64,000 nt of DNA. Source: Kaistia soli DSM 19436 (lineage in GTDB: Bacteria > Pseudomonadota > Alphaproteobacteria > Rhizobiales > Kaistiaceae). Position 1 is the first letter of the stretch, and each line of letters starts with the position of its first letter. Where the stretch lies: assembly GCF_900129325.1 (NCBI RefSeq), contig NZ_FQUP01000008.1, forward strand, positions 7,501 to 71,500. The letters run 5' to 3'. Both the position numbers and the translations under genes were made by a program. The notes below the pieces were generated by a model. It was not told where the DNA came from. It ran no database searches and saw only the letters and a list, made by a program, of their open reading frames with translations. Of the stretch, positions 36,045 through 45,456 are shown in pieces.

Positions 36045-37715
36045 GACGGGAGCCAGCCAGGGTGGATCGAGACTGGCCTCGCCCGAGAGCTGACCCTGGA
36101 TGCGCTGCACACCCCAGCCGGCGAGCAGGCCCGCTGCCGCCTCGTCCTGGACCCATTCGGCCACCGTCTCGATGCCAAGGTCGCGCGCAAGTTCTGTCAG
36201 ACGGCGGACGAAGATCTGGTCGTCGGGGCTGGATGCCAATCGCTTGACGAAATCGCCATCGATCTTGACGAGGTCGACGGCCAGCATTCGCAGATTGCGG
36301 AACGAGGTGAAGCCTGCGCCGAAGTCATCGATCGCCACGCGTGCACCCAGCGCATGCACCGCCGCGACGAATTTCGTCGTCTCCTCGATGTTGCGGATGG
36401 CGCTGGTTTCCGTGATCTCGACGATCAGCCGCTTGCCGAGGTCATGCCGCCGGCGCACCGCCGCCGTGACCCGATCGAGCCAATCTGGAGAAGCGGCCGT
36501 TTCCGGCGCGACATTCACCGAAAGAACCGCCTCGGGATGGTCGACGAGCGCCTTCAGGACGAGATCGAGGATCGCCAGGTCAAACAGGCGGGCGAGGCCC
36601 AGCCGCTCCGCCAAGGGCACGATATGGCCGGCGCCGACGATGCTGCCATCTGCCTGCTCCAGCCGCAGCAGCGCCTCGTGGAAGAGAGGCACGCGAGTCG
36701 TGATGTCGACCACGGGCTGAAAGGCAAGACGGAGCCGACGCGCCGTCAATGCGCCGATCAGCTGACGAGACAGTTCGGCATTCTCGTGCCGCTCGGCCGT
36801 ACGCTCGGTTGAGGGGACATAGGCGACGAAGCGTCCGCGGCCCTCGGCGCGGGCAAGATCGAGCGCCTCCTGTGCCCGCTCGACGCTATCTTCCCGGCTG
36901 CGACCATGGCGCGGTATCGACACGCCGCCGATCGAGACGGTGATGGCGAATGTGCCTTCGCTCGTGGCGATGACATCTTCGCGTATCACGCCCAGAAAGC
37001 GCTCGGCCGCGACGCCGATCTCATGTTCGTCGCAGTTCATGAGCAACATTGCGAGCTTGCCGCCCGAGTAGCGGCCGATGGCATCGCCCTCGCGCAGCCG
37101 TCCCCGGATCCGGTGCGCCACCGCGATCAAAGCACGGTCACCCGCCTTGAGGCCGTAGGCCTCGTTGATGAGCGAAAGGTCGTCGATCGCGATCAGCAGG
37201 AAGGCGGCCGAGTTGCGGAATTTCTGCGCGTCCTCGATCGTCGCGCGCAGCAGATCCATCATGTAGGCGCGGTTGAAGAGCCCGGTATCGGCATCGTAGC
37301 GCGTCAGGAAGGCGAGGCGCTGCTCGCGCGCGTGACGCTCGTTGATGATGCGGATGACACCCTCGGCCCGGACGGCGCGGCGGGCGCCATCGGCATACCA
37401 GCGCCCGGCATCCTCGACCCAGAGCACTGGCCCGGTCGGTCCACTCGGCCGGATCGCATACTCGATCTGATAGGCGACGCCCTCGCCGGCGTCATGGCCG
37501 ACGCCCTTCAGGATCTGACGGCGCGAGGTCGGGTTGCCGGTATCGACCAGTGCCTCATAGGCGGCACCGGTTGCGATCGCCGCCTCATCGGCAACGCCGA
37601 GCAGCTTTGCGGCGTCGAGGCTCCAGGCGATGCGATCGTCGGGGATCGACCAGCGATAGGCAGCCTGACCGATATGAGCGAGAACCGCCTCGATCGGAGC
37701 GTCGTCCATCGGCAT
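36036..37715 (-). CDS. PAS-GGDEF-EAL protein, probable c-di-GMP phosphodiesterase
   Basis: 559 residues. PAS-like sensor (about 5-120), GGDEF domain (135-300) and EAL domain (315-559). The GGDEF active site is replaced by SGGKL (217-221), so cyclase activity is unlikely. However, an RxxD inhibitory-site motif (REGD, 208-211) remains exactly five residues before it. The EAL domain looks intact: EALLR (347-351), 'SVNVAPET', 'VEITET', '[11 protein letters not shown]', 'VKIDGDFV' and '[10 protein letters not shown]'. Hence a phosphodiesterase, possibly tuned by the degenerate GGDEF domain. No transmembrane segment seen, so likely cytoplasmic. Start ATG at 37715 with GAGG seven bases upstream. Confidence 0.9.
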   Translation of the reverse strand: MPMDDAPIEAVLAHIGQAAYRWSIPDDRIAWSLDAAKLLGVADEAAIATGAAYEALVDTGNPTSRRQILKGVGHDAGEGVAYQIEYAIRPSGPTGPVLWVEDAGRWYADGARRAVRAEGVIRIINERHAREQRLAFLTRYDADTGLFNRAYMMDLLRATIEDAQKFRNSAAFLLIAIDDLSLINEAYGLKAGDRALIAVAHRIRGRLREGDAIGRYSGGKLAMLLMNCDEHEIGVAAERFLGVIREDVIATSEGTFAITVSIGGVSIPRHGRSREDSVERAQEALDLARAEGRGRFVAYVPSTERTAERHENAELSRQLIGALTARRLRLAFQPVVDITTRVPLFHEALLRLEQADGSIVGAGHIVPLAERLGLARLFDLAILDLVLKALVDHPEAVLSVNVAPETAASPDWLDRVTAAVRRRHDLGKRLIVEITETSAIRNIEETTKFVAAVHALGARVAIDDFGAGFTSFRNLRMLAVDLVKIDGDFVKRLASSPDDQIFVRRLTELARDLGIETVAEWVQDEAAAGLLAGWGVQRIQGQLSGEASLDPPWLAPVSG

Positions 37716-37814
37716 GCCTGATCCTCAATCAGCCAGCCCCTCCGCCAGCCGCAAAACGGGCGCGACAATCGCATGCAATGCCGGCGCGAACAATGCCGGG
37801 CCGCAACCGGCGCC

Positions 37815-37843
37815 AAAAAGAAAAGGCCGGCTAAAGCCGGCCT
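37815..37843 (-). terminator. Rho-independent terminator of rpmF
   Basis: 8 bp stem AGGCCGGC / GCCGGCCT with a four-base loop. On the minus strand it is followed by TTTCTTTTT, 28 bp after the rpmF stop. Confidence 0.9.
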
Positions 37844-37871
37844 CGTCAGTACCAATCCCTGCCAGCAGGGA

Positions 37872-38057
37872 TCAGGCTTCGGTCTTCGGCGTCAGGATCT
37901 GACGGCCGCGATACATGCCGGTCTTGAGGTCAATGTGATGCGGACGGCGAAGTTCGCCCGAATTCTTGTCCTCGACATAGACCGGCTGGGAGAGCGCATC
38001 GTGCGAGCGGCGCATGTTGCGCTTCGACGGCGACGTCTTTCGCTTCGGAACAGCCAT
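37872..38057 (-). CDS. rpmF: 50S ribosomal protein L32
   Basis: 61 residues, beginning [20 protein letters not shown], the unmistakable L32 N-terminus. No four-cysteine zinc ribbon, so it is the zinc-free (C-minus) form usual in alphaproteobacteria. AAGGAAG lies upstream of the ATG. The leader carries a CGCCGCC-AACC-GGCGGCG hairpin (38079-38096). Monocistronic with a strong terminator. Confidence 0.97.
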   Translation of the reverse strand: MAVPKRKTSPSKRNMRRSHDALSQPVYVEDKNSGELRRPHHIDLKTGMYRGRQILTPKTEA

Positions 38058-38229
38058 TTCAATCTTCCTTCGTCACGTCGCCGCCAACCGGCGGCGTGCC
38101 GCCCGGCGGGGCATGGCAGTCAATTTGAATGCGGCCTTATACAGAGATCATCGGCCCTTGACCAGAAGGAAGCGGCAAAAACATTCGCCGCCTTCCAGTC
38201 CCGGGCCACGCTGCCAAAGGCCGCGCGGA

Positions 38230-39342
38230 TCAGGTCGACAAGAGATCGAGTTCGGCGATGATGGCATCACCCATCTGGCTTGTGCTGCAGGGGCTCGTGC
38301 CAGCCGCGGCAATGTCGGCCGTGCGGAGGCCCTTGCCGAGCACGCCTGCAATGGCGCGGTCGAGCAAGTCCGCCTCGGCGACGAGACCGAAGGAATAGCG
38401 CAGCGCCATGCCGAACGAGGCGATCATCGCGATCGGATTGGCGATGCCCTTGCCGGCGATATCGGGCGCCGAACCATGCACCGGCTCATAGAGCGCCTTG
38501 CGGCGGCCGGTGGCGGCGTCAGGCGCGCCAAGCGAGGCCGAGGGGAGCATGCCGAGCGAACCGGTCAGCATCGCGGCAACGTCGGAGAGGATGTCGCCGA
38601 AGAGATTGTCGGTGACGATGACGTCATACTGCTTGGGACGGCGGACGAGCTGCATGGCGCAATTGTCGGCGAGCACGTGCTCAAGCGCGACATCGGCATA
38701 TTCTTCCTTGCCGATTCGCGTCACGATCTGGTTCCAGAGCACGCCGGACTTCATGACATTGCGCTTCTCGGCCGAAGCGACGCGCTTGCCGCGTGTGCGG
38801 GCGAGTTCAAAGGCGACACGGGCGATGCGCTCGATTTCAGGCGAGGTGTAGAGCTGCGTGTCGACGGCGCGCTTCTGGCCGTTCTCCAGCGTCACGATTT
38901 CCTTCGGCTCACCGAAATAGACGCCGCCGGTCAGCTCGCGGACGATCAGGATATCGAGGCCCTCGACCAGCTCGCGCTTCAGCGACGAGGCTTCGGCGAG
39001 CGCCGGGTAGCAGATAGCCGGCCGCAGATTGGCGAACAGCGCGAGATCCTTGCGGAGACGCAGCAGCGCCGCCTCCGGCCGGACGTCATAGGGAACGCCA
39101 TCCCACTTCGGACCGCCCACGGCGCCGAAGATCACGGCGTCGGCGGCAAGCGCCTTGGCCATGGTCGCCTCGGAAACCGCCTTGCCATGCGCGTCATAGG
39201 CCGAGCCGCCGACGAGATCGTGCTCATATTCGAAGGATGCGACGCCGCGCGCGCCGAACCAGTCGATGACCCGCTTCACCTCGGCCATGATCTCGGTGCC
39301 GATCCCGTCGCCGGGCAGAAGCAGAAGGTTGAAGCTGGTCAT
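38230..39342 (-). CDS. leuB: 3-isopropylmalate dehydrogenase
   Basis: 370 residues from the ATG at 39340-39342 ([15 protein letters not shown]). NAD-dependent oxidative decarboxylation in leucine synthesis. Has '[16 protein letters not shown]', the catalytic '[13 protein letters not shown]', '[17 protein letters not shown]' and the metal-binding '[12 protein letters not shown]'; '[18 protein letters not shown]' is the cofactor loop. No leucine-rich leader peptide is seen upstream, so no attenuation is evident. RidA-family gene lies 90 bp upstream on the same strand. Confidence 0.97.
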   Translation of the reverse strand: MTSFNLLLLPGDGIGTEIMAEVKRVIDWFGARGVASFEYEHDLVGGSAYDAHGKAVSEATMAKALAADAVIFGAVGGPKWDGVPYDVRPEAALLRLRKDLALFANLRPAICYPALAEASSLKRELVEGLDILIVRELTGGVYFGEPKEIVTLENGQKRAVDTQLYTSPEIERIARVAFELARTRGKRVASAEKRNVMKSGVLWNQIVTRIGKEEYADVALEHVLADNCAMQLVRRPKQYDVIVTDNLFGDILSDVAAMLTGSLGMLPSASLGAPDAATGRRKALYEPVHGSAPDIAGKGIANPIAMIASFGMALRYSFGLVAEADLLDRAIAGVLGKGLRTADIAAAGTSPCSTSQMGDAIIAELDLLST

Positions 39343-39432
39343 GGCAAGGCTCTCCGGAGGTTCGTGCCGGGCAAGATGTTGCGGGGCGGGCGGGCGAGCG
39401 ATAGCGAGGCGAGGCCTGCGATGCAAGCGGAC

Positions 39433-39813
39433 TCAGGCCTTGAGCGCCGTCGCTTCGATCTCGATCTTCATCTCCGGCCGGATCAACTGTGCGACGACCA
39501 TCGTCGCGGCCGGTCGGATCGCGCCAAAGACGCGGCCCGTCTCGGTAAAGACGGCGTCGACGAATGCGACGTCGGCGACGTAGTAATGAACGCGGACGAT
39601 ATCGGCGAGCGCGAAGCCGCCCTCCTCCAGCGCCGTCTCGATCGTTGCCAGCGCATTGCGCGCCTGGGCACTTACGTCCTCAGGCATCGTCATGGTCGCG
39701 TAGTCATAGCCGGTGGTGCCCGAGACGAAACACCACGGACCCTGGACCACAGCACGCGAATAGCCGGCCGCCCGCTCGAACGGCGAGCCTGTCGAAATCA
39801 ACCGTCGCGACAT
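39433..39813 (-). CDS. RidA/YjgF-family protein
   Basis: 126 residues. RidA fold with the conserved arginine in 'QLIRPEMKIEIEATA' and 'NALATIETALEEGGFALADI'. Canonical RidA hydrolyses reactive 2-aminoacrylate. This one begins 'LISTGSPFERAAGYSRAVVQ' and has 'VSGTTGYDYATMTMPEDVSA', typical of the Rid4-7 side branches, whose substrates are largely unknown. It is divergent from sdhC, 207 bp away. Confidence 0.85.
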   Translation of the reverse strand: MSRRLISTGSPFERAAGYSRAVVQGPWCFVSGTTGYDYATMTMPEDVSAQARNALATIETALEEGGFALADIVRVHYYVADVAFVDAVFTETGRVFGAIRPAATMVVAQLIRPEMKIEIEATALKA

Positions 39814-39933
39814 GACCGTGATCCTCCCGTTGCGACATGGCGCATCGCCCCCCTGTCAGACGTGTCGGCGCAGCCTAGTTCATCGTGAGACAGGCGCACC
39901 AGCGCCGTCGGCGTCCCTGCGACCGACAGGCTT

Positions 39934-39962
39934 TTGACCGCGTCGCACATTGGCGCTAGAAC
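39934..39962 (+). promoter_or_regulatory. Predicted promoter of the sdh operon
   Basis: -35 TTGACC (39934-39939), 17 bp spacer, -10 TAGAAC (39957-39962). Predicted transcription start near 39969. A palindromic operator candidate begins about 17 bases downstream of that point. Confidence 0.5.
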
Positions 39963-39985
39963 GACTCCAGCAAATGGCGGTGAAG

Positions 39986-40001
39986 CTTACGTGAACGTAA
40001 G
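39986..40001 (+). promoter_or_regulatory. Palindromic operator candidate in the sdh leader
   Basis: CTTACGT-GA-ACGTAAG, a perfect 7 bp inverted repeat with a 2-base centre, between the predicted transcription start and the sdhC Shine-Dalgarno. A related sequence sits in the same relative place before mdh. The TTACGT / ACGTAA arms resemble sites I recall for LiuR-type MerR regulators; which protein binds here is unknown. Confidence 0.55.
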
Positions 40002-40020
40002 CGGCAGGAGGATTGAACCC

Positions 40021-40419
40021 ATGTCGAACGCCGAGGCGAAGACGAGCCGGCCGCTCTCTCCGCACCTGCAGATCTATCGCTGGCCGATCACGATGCTCGT
40101 TTCGATCCTGCATCGCGCCACGGGCATAGCCCTTTACGGCGGCACGCTGCTGCTGGCCTGGTGGGTCATCGCCGCAGCCGCCGGCCCTGCTTATTTCGAT
40201 GTCGCCAGCGCTGTCTTCGGCTCGTGGATCGGTCGCCTCGTGCTTTTCGCATACACCTGGACGCTGGTTCATCACCTGCTCGGCGGCATCCGGCATTTCA
40301 TCTGGGATGTCGGCGCCGGCTTCTCGAAACCTGCCCGCGACAACCTCGCCCGCGCCAACATCATCGGCTCCGTCGTCTTGACGATCCTGATCTGGATCGT
40401 CGGCCTCGCGATCAGCTGA
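40021..40419 (+). CDS. sdhC: Succinate dehydrogenase cytochrome b556 subunit
   Basis: 132 residues from the ATG at 40021 (AGGAGG upstream). Membrane anchor of complex II that binds heme b and quinone. 'RPLSPHLQIYRWPITMLVSI' then 'LHRATGIAL' is the SdhC signature, and 'TLVHHLLGGIRHFIWD' carries the heme-ligand histidine. Three TM helices. First gene of sdhC-sdhD-sdhA-DUF3052-sdhB. Confidence 0.95.
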   Translation: MSNAEAKTSRPLSPHLQIYRWPITMLVSILHRATGIALYGGTLLLAWWVIAAAAGPAYFDVASAVFGSWIGRLVLFAYTWTLVHHLLGGIRHFIWDVGAGFSKPARDNLARANIIGSVVLTILIWIVGLAIS

Positions 40420-40430
40420 GGAACCCGTTC

Positions 40431-40808
40431 ATGTCGATGCGAACCCCGCTTTCCCGCGTCCGCGGCCTCGGCTCGGCCCGTGAGGGCACCGGCCACTTCT
40501 GGGTCCAGCGCCTGACCGGCCTCGCCCTCGCCGTCCTGACAACGGCCTTCATCGTGCTGATCGTGGCGCTTGCCGGCCGGCCTTATCCCGACGTGGCGCG
40601 CGTGCTCGGCAATCCCTTCGTTGCGCTGCTGATGATTCTCATGGTCGGCGCCGGCGCCTGGCACATGAAGATCGGAATGCAGGTGATCATCGAGGATTAT
40701 CTCCATGGCCATGCCAAGCTGATCGCCCAGATCGCCAATAGCTTCTTCTCCGTGGCCGTCGCCGTCGCATCGGCGCTCGCCCTTCTCAAGCTCAGCTTCG
40801 GAGTCTGA
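40431..40808 (+). CDS. sdhD: Succinate dehydrogenase membrane anchor subunit
   Basis: 125 residues from the ATG at 40431, GAGGA nine bases upstream, 11 bp after sdhC. Three TM helices; '[20 protein letters not shown]' and '[17 protein letters not shown]' are typical of alphaproteobacterial SdhD. The second contains the predicted heme/quinone-site histidine and tyrosine. Its stop is one base before the sdhA start. Confidence 0.94.
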   Translation: MSMRTPLSRVRGLGSAREGTGHFWVQRLTGLALAVLTTAFIVLIVALAGRPYPDVARVLGNPFVALLMILMVGAGAWHMKIGMQVIIEDYLHGHAKLIAQIANSFFSVAVAVASALALLKLSFGV

Positions 40809-40809
40809 C

Positions 40810-42633
40810 ATGGCTGAGGCCAAGCACAGCGCGCCGGCCAGCAACGGCCACGCCTATACATTTATCGACCATACGTTCGATGTCGTCGTCGTCGGTGCCG
40901 GCGGCGCTGGCCTCCGCGCAGCGCTCGGTGCCAGCGAGGGCGGCCTGAAGACCGCCTGCATCAGCAAGGTGTTCCCGACCCGCAGCCACACCGTGGCTGC
41001 GCAGGGCGGCATCTCGGCCGCGCTCGGCAATATGGGCGAGGACGACTGGCGCTTCCACATGTACGACACCGTCAAGGGGTCGGACTGGCTCGGCGACCAG
41101 GACGCGATCGAATACCTCGTCCGCAACGCGCCGGCCGCCGTCTACGAGCTCGAGCATTTCGGCGTGCCGTTCTCGCGCACCGAGGCGGGCAAGATCTACC
41201 AGCGCCCGTTCGGCGGCATGACGACGAATTTCGGCAAGGGCATCGCGCAGCGCACCTGCGCCGCCGCCGACCGCACCGGCCACGCCATCCTGCACACGCT
41301 CTATGGCCAGTCGCTGCGCCATTCCTGCGAGTTCTTCATCGAGTATTTCGCGCTCGACCTCATCATGGAAGATGGCGCCTGCCGCGGCGTGGTCGCGCTC
41401 TCGATGGAAGACGGCACACTGCATCGTTTCCGCGCGGCGAAGACCATTCTCGCCACCGGCGGTTATGGCCGCGCCTATTTCTCGGCGACCTCGGCCCATA
41501 CCTGCACGGGCGACGGCGGCGGCATGGTGCTGCGCGCCGGCCTGCCGCTGCAGGACATGGAATTCGTGCAGTTCCATCCGACCGGCATCTACGGCGCCGG
41601 CTGCCTGATCACCGAAGGCGCCCGCGGCGAAGGCGGCTACCTGACCAATTCCGAGGGCGAGCGTTTCATGGAGCGCTATGCTCCCTCGGCCAAGGACCTT
41701 GCCTCGCGCGACGTCGTCTCGCGCGCCATGACCATGGAGATCCGCGAGGGCCGCGGCGTTGGCAAGGCCAACGACCACATCCACCTTCATCTCGACCATC
41801 TCGACCCGGCGCTGCTGCATGAGCGGCTGCCTGGCATTTCCGAGAGCGCCAAGATCTTTGCCGGCGTCGACCTGACCAAGGAGCCGATCCCGGTCCTGCC
41901 GACGGTCCACTACAATATGGGCGGCATCCCGACGAATTATCACGGCGAGGTGCTGACCAAGGTCGGCGGCGATCCCGACAGCGTCGTGCCGGGCCTGATG
42001 GCCGTCGGCGAGGCGGCCTGCGTCTCGGTGCATGGCGCCAACCGCCTCGGCTCAAATTCGCTGACCGATCTCGTGGTTTTCGGCCGCGCCGCAGCGCTCC
42101 GCGCCATCGAGACGGTGCAGCCGGGCGAGAAGCAGCCGGAATTCTCCAACGAGGCCGGGGCCGCGGCGATCGCCCGCTTCGACCGCCTGCGCTATGCCGA
42201 TGGCGCGACGCCGACGGCGGCGCTGCGTCTTCGGATGCAGAAGGTGATGCAGTCGAACTGCGCCGTGTTCCGCACCGGCGAGGTGCTGGACGAAGGCCAC
42301 GCTTTGATCCACGACGTCTGGCGCGATGCCGGAGACATCCGTGTCTCCGACCGCTCGCTGATCTGGAATTCCGACCTGATCGAGACGCTGGAATTTGAGA
42401 ACCTGATCGTCCAGGCCGTCGCCACGATGGACTCGGCCCAGAACCGCCAGGAATCGCGCGGTGCCCACGCCCGCGAGGATTTCCCGAACCGCGACGACGT
42501 CAACTGGATGAAGCACTCGCTTGCCTTCGTCGACACCGAACAGAAGACGGTGACGCTCGAAGACCGGCCGGTGCACACCTATACGATGTCGAACGACATC
42601 GCCTATATCGAGCCGAAGGCCCGCGTATACTGA
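40810..42633 (+). CDS. sdhA: Succinate dehydrogenase flavoprotein subunit
   Basis: 607 residues. Oxidises succinate to fumarate using covalent FAD. Rossmann motif '[19 protein letters not shown]', FAD-attachment histidine in '[20 protein letters not shown]', substrate-site segments '[19 protein letters not shown]' and '[15 protein letters not shown]', catalytic arginine region '[16 protein letters not shown]'. Full length. Separated from sdhB by the DUF3052 gene. Confidence 0.98.
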   Translation: MAEAKHSAPASNGHAYTFIDHTFDVVVVGAGGAGLRAALGASEGGLKTACISKVFPTRSHTVAAQGGISAALGNMGEDDWRFHMYDTVKGSDWLGDQDAIEYLVRNAPAAVYELEHFGVPFSRTEAGKIYQRPFGGMTTNFGKGIAQRTCAAADRTGHAILHTLYGQSLRHSCEFFIEYFALDLIMEDGACRGVVALSMEDGTLHRFRAAKTILATGGYGRAYFSATSAHTCTGDGGGMVLRAGLPLQDMEFVQFHPTGIYGAGCLITEGARGEGGYLTNSEGERFMERYAPSAKDLASRDVVSRAMTMEIREGRGVGKANDHIHLHLDHLDPALLHERLPGISESAKIFAGVDLTKEPIPVLPTVHYNMGGIPTNYHGEVLTKVGGDPDSVVPGLMAVGEAACVSVHGANRLGSNSLTDLVVFGRAAALRAIETVQPGEKQPEFSNEAGAAAIARFDRLRYADGATPTAALRLRMQKVMQSNCAVFRTGEVLDEGHALIHDVWRDAGDIRVSDRSLIWNSDLIETLEFENLIVQAVATMDSAQNRQESRGAHAREDFPNRDDVNWMKHSLAFVDTEQKTVTLEDRPVHTYTMSNDIAYIEPKARVY

Positions 42634-42644
42634 GGCCGCGCAGC

Positions 42645-43088
42645 ATGACCGCATCCCTCTCCCAGGCCGGCTATTCGGGGCGTCCGCTCCCGGATAAGCT
42701 CGGCCTCAAGGCGGGCATGACAGTCGCGTTCCTGGCGTTGCCGGACAATCTCGGCGCGCTCCGATCCGCGGCGCCGTTCGCGCGGGTCGAGGAAGCGGCC
42801 GACTGGTCGGCCGATCTTGGCGCGCCCCGAGGTTTCGACGCCATCCATGCCTTCACGACGCGGCAGGCCGAGATCGACGCGCGTCTGCCGGCGCTGCAGG
42901 ATGCGATCCGCCGCGACGGCATGATCTGGGTCTCGTGGCCCAAAAAAGCATCGAAGGTTCCAACCGACGTGACCGAGGACACGGTGCGCGACGCGGCGCT
43001 GGCGCTTGATCTCGTCGACGTCAAGGTCGCGGCCATCGATCCCGTATGGTCCGGCCTCAAATTGATGATCCGCAAGGATCGCCGCTGA
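42645..43088 (+). CDS. DUF3052 family protein inserted in the sdh operon
   Basis: 147 residues. DUF3052 hallmarks: '[20 protein letters not shown]', '[20 protein letters not shown]' and the closing '[20 protein letters not shown]'. Small soluble alpha/beta protein; function unknown. It lies 11 bp after sdhA and 25 bp before sdhB, on the same strand, so it is almost certainly co-transcribed with complex II. This suggests, but does not show, a role in SDH maturation or regulation. Confidence 0.85.
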   Translation: MTASLSQAGYSGRPLPDKLGLKAGMTVAFLALPDNLGALRSAAPFARVEEAADWSADLGAPRGFDAIHAFTTRQAEIDARLPALQDAIRRDGMIWVSWPKKASKVPTDVTEDTVRDAALALDLVDVKVAAIDPVWSGLKLMIRKDRR

Positions 43089-43113
43089 CATCAGCTTTCC
43101 GCAAGGGACACAC

Positions 43114-43893
43114 ATGGTCCAGCTCACGCTTCCGAAGAACTCGACGATCAACGAAGGCAAGGCCTGGCCGCGTCCGGCCGGGGCCAACAATGTGCGCGAG
43201 TTCCGCATTTACAGGTGGAACCCCGACGACGGGGCCAACCCGCATGTCGACAGCTATTTCATCGATCTCGACGATTGCGGGCCGATGGTTCTCGACGCGC
43301 TCATCAAGATCAAGAACGAGGTCGATCCCTCGCTGACTTTCCGTCGCTCCTGTCGCGAGGGCATCTGCGGCTCCTGTGCGATGAACATCGACGGCTCCAA
43401 CACGCTCGCCTGCACGAAGGGCATCGAGGACGTGAAGGGCGCGGTGAAGATCTACCCGCTGCCACATATGGAAGTGATCAAGGACCTCGTCCCCGACCTC
43501 ACCAACTTCTATGCTCAGCATCGCTCGATCGAGCCCTGGCTGAAGACGGCGACGCCGGAGCCCGAGAAGGAATGGCTGCAGAGCCATTCCGACCGCGAGA
43601 AGCTCGACGGCCTCTACGAGTGCATCCTCTGCGCCTGCTGCTCGACGTCCTGCCCCAGCTACTGGTGGAATGGCGACCGTTATCTCGGCCCGGCCGTGCT
43701 GCTGCAGGCCTATCGCTGGCTCATCGACAGCCGTGACGAGGCGACGGGTGAACGGCTCGACAATCTCGAGGATCCGTTCCGCCTCTATCGCTGCCACACG
43801 ATCATGAACTGCGCGCAGACCTGCCCGAAGGGTCTCAATCCGGCGAAGGCCATCGCCGAGATCAAGAAGATGATGGTGGAGCGGCGCGTCTAG
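43114..43893 (+). CDS. sdhB: Succinate dehydrogenase iron-sulfur subunit
   Basis: 259 residues. Passes electrons from FAD to quinone. Three cluster motifs: '[20 protein letters not shown]' for [2Fe-2S], '[16 protein letters not shown]' and '[17 protein letters not shown]' for [4Fe-4S] and [3Fe-4S]. Standard alphaproteobacterial length. Last gene of the sdh operon, followed by a terminator. Confidence 0.98.
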   Translation: MVQLTLPKNSTINEGKAWPRPAGANNVREFRIYRWNPDDGANPHVDSYFIDLDDCGPMVLDALIKIKNEVDPSLTFRRSCREGICGSCAMNIDGSNTLACTKGIEDVKGAVKIYPLPHMEVIKDLVPDLTNFYAQHRSIEPWLKTATPEPEKEWLQSHSDREKLDGLYECILCACCSTSCPSYWWNGDRYLGPAVLLQAYRWLIDSRDEATGERLDNLEDPFRLYRCHTIMNCAQTCPKGLNPAKAIAEIKKMMVERRV

Positions 43894-43910
43894 GCCGGGT
43901 GGAGCTCTGC

Positions 43911-43937
43911 GGCCGGCGGGAACTTTCGCCGGCCTTT
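43911..43937 (+). terminator. Likely terminator of the sdh operon
   Basis: 8 bp stem GGCCGGCG / CGCCGGCC with an 8-base loop, followed by TTTGGT, 17 bp after the sdhB stop. Confidence 0.7.
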
Positions 43938-43977
43938 GGTCATTCCCTTCGAGGGCTGGTTGCTTGAGGAGGAATCC

Positions 43978-44178
43978 ATGACCAATCTCGGCAATACTTA
44001 TGTGAGCGACGCCGCGCCGCGCTGGACGGTCGAGGCGATCGGTCGGTTGCGCGAACTGGCCGTTGAAGGCGTTCCGGCAGAGGTCATCGCGCAGGCGATG
44101 CATCGGCCAATCGGCGAAATCCTCGGCAAGGCAGCCGAACTGGGTCTCACGATCGAACCTGAACCGAAGACACATTGA
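43978..44178 (+). CDS. 66-residue GcrA-like helix-turn-helix protein
   Basis: Start ATG at 43978 with a strong GAGGAGG six bases upstream. Residues 16-58 follow the pattern of the GcrA DNA-binding domain (W-T-x-E ... L-x2-L-x2-E-G ... I-A ... I-x-G-K-x3-L-G-L): 'RWTVEAIGRLRELAVEGVPA', then 'EVIAQAMHRPIGEILGKAAE' and LGL. GcrA itself is about 170 residues with a C-terminal RNA-polymerase-binding region, absent here. It may be a stand-alone DNA-binding protein or a sequence convergent with GcrA/Myb-like folds. Located between sdhB and a VOC gene. The assignment rests on pattern recognition only. Confidence 0.6.
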   Translation: MTNLGNTYVSDAAPRWTVEAIGRLRELAVEGVPAEVIAQAMHRPIGEILGKAAELGLTIEPEPKTH

Positions 44179-44214
44179 CCGGCGCATGCCGCGCCGACGA
44201 ACGAGGGGCGCAGC

Positions 44215-44604
44215 ATGGCAGGAACGATCGATCATTTCGGCTTTCAGGTCAGCGATGTTCCGAAGCTGCTGGCCTTCTATGAGCCTGTGCTGGCGACGCT
44301 CGGCATCGCCAAGGTGATGGAAATCCCTGAAGAGGCCGGGTTCAAGGGCGCCGGCTTCGGCGCGAATGGCAAGCCCGATTTCTGGATCTGGGAAGGCGGA
44401 AAGACGGCGCCGCATCTGCATGTGGCCTTCGCGGCGTCGAGCCGGGCAGCCGTGGATGCGTTCCATGCGGCGGCGATCGCGGCCGGCGCTAGCGACAATG
44501 GTCCGCCCGGCATCCGCGCTCATTATCACCCGAACTACTATGCCGCCTTCGTCCTTGATCCTGACGGCCACAACATAGAGGCCTGCTGCCACCGCGCCGA
44601 GTAA
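44215..44604 (+). CDS. VOC-family (glyoxalase/bleomycin-resistance fold) protein
   Basis: 129 residues. Two beta-alpha-beta-beta-beta modules. Metal-ligand positions are visible: His in 'TIDHFGFQVSDVPKLLAFYE', His in 'APHLHVAFAA', and Glu in 'FVLDPDGHNIEACCH'. Typical of dioxygenase- or glyoxalase-like YCII/PhnB relatives; substrate unknown. Begins 36 bp after the GcrA-like gene, possibly the same transcript. Confidence 0.85.
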   Translation: MAGTIDHFGFQVSDVPKLLAFYEPVLATLGIAKVMEIPEEAGFKGAGFGANGKPDFWIWEGGKTAPHLHVAFAASSRAAVDAFHAAAIAAGASDNGPPGIRAHYHPNYYAAFVLDPDGHNIEACCHRAE

Positions 44605-44843
44605 CGGCCATCTGTCACGGTTTTTCCGTGACTGTGGCTTTCGGTGCCTTGTTCCTGTGGACAAGATGCCGTAATGCGCCATCGAAACCGCCAAGATCAG
44701 GCGCAATGGAAGCAGGTCCGCGTCGGTCATCCGCTGACGAGGACGGTTCTGCCTTCAAAGCGGCCTGATTTCGTGGCCAGCTTGCCGATAGCCAGCTCCG
44801 TCAAGGCCAGATGGAGCCCGCGACCGATTTGAAGGAGAATGCA

Positions 44844-45428
44844 ATGCGTCTCAGCCGTCTTGCGCCGATCATGCTCACTGCGGCGCTCGCCGGCTGCGGC
44901 TCGTTCGGTGCCGTTGGGCTTGGCCCGATGGACCAGCAGAAACCCGTCGAGAGCGACACGCTGCCTCCCGTCGCATCCGCGCCTGTCGAGAAGAGCGCGC
45001 TGCCGCCTCCCCCCCTCGATCCGAACGCCCAGACCCTGCCGCCGAGCCCGCCGGCCAGCGCTACGCTGCCGCCCGCCGACGCGGCGACGCTTCCGCCTGC
45101 AGGCGGCGGCGCCCAGGCGTCCGCGAGCGCAGCCCCGGTGCGCGCCGAACTCGGCCGCACGGATCTCCTCGGCGGCTGGTCGCTAAAGTCCGGCGCCGAA
45201 AGCTGCCAGCTCTTCATGACGCTGACCTCTTGGACCGGCGGCTACCGCGCCTCGACGCGCGGCTGTCAGTCGCCGACGCTGAAGGGCATTTCGGCCTGGA
45301 GCCTCAATGGCTCGCAGGTCGTCCTCGCCGGTGCAGGCGGCGCTCCGGTCGCGCATCTGAGCGCGGCGGGCACCAACTCTTTCTCCGGTACCGCCGATTC
45401 GGGCCAGCCGATCGCCTTCTCGCGCTAG
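44844..45428 (+). CDS. Omp19-like lipoprotein, protease-inhibitor (Inh) domain
   Basis: 194 residues from the ATG at 44844 (AAGGAG seven bases upstream). Lipobox AALAGC with lipidated Cys18. A proline/alanine-rich linker (about 30-105, with repeated LPP motifs) leads to a C-terminal AprI/Inh-type beta-barrel: 'LLGGWSLKSGAESCQLFMTL', 'YRASTRGCQSPTLKGISAWS', ending 'GQPIAFSR'. The two cysteines of this domain would form the conserved disulfide. The layout matches Brucella Omp19, an outer-membrane lipoprotein that inhibits proteases. 239 bp of non-coding DNA precede it, holding only a 7 bp hairpin (44614-44632). Confidence 0.78.
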   Translation: MRLSRLAPIMLTAALAGCGSFGAVGLGPMDQQKPVESDTLPPVASAPVEKSALPPPPLDPNAQTLPPSPPASATLPPADAATLPPAGGGAQASASAAPVRAELGRTDLLGGWSLKSGAESCQLFMTLTSWTGGYRASTRGCQSPTLKGISAWSLNGSQVVLAGAGGAPVAHLSAAGTNSFSGTADSGQPIAFSR

Positions 45429-45456
45429 GCATCAAAGCAGGTTCGGGAGCGCGGGC

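Noticed and set aside
44656-44664. Near-match to a DnaA box (TTGTCCACA on the minus strand)
   Set aside because: Single site with one mismatch, no AT-rich region or companion boxes, and no replication gene adjacent.
44644-44832. 62-codon frame between the VOC gene and the Omp19-like gene
   Set aside because: No ribosome binding site, and it ends almost at the true start of the lipoprotein gene; more likely leader DNA.
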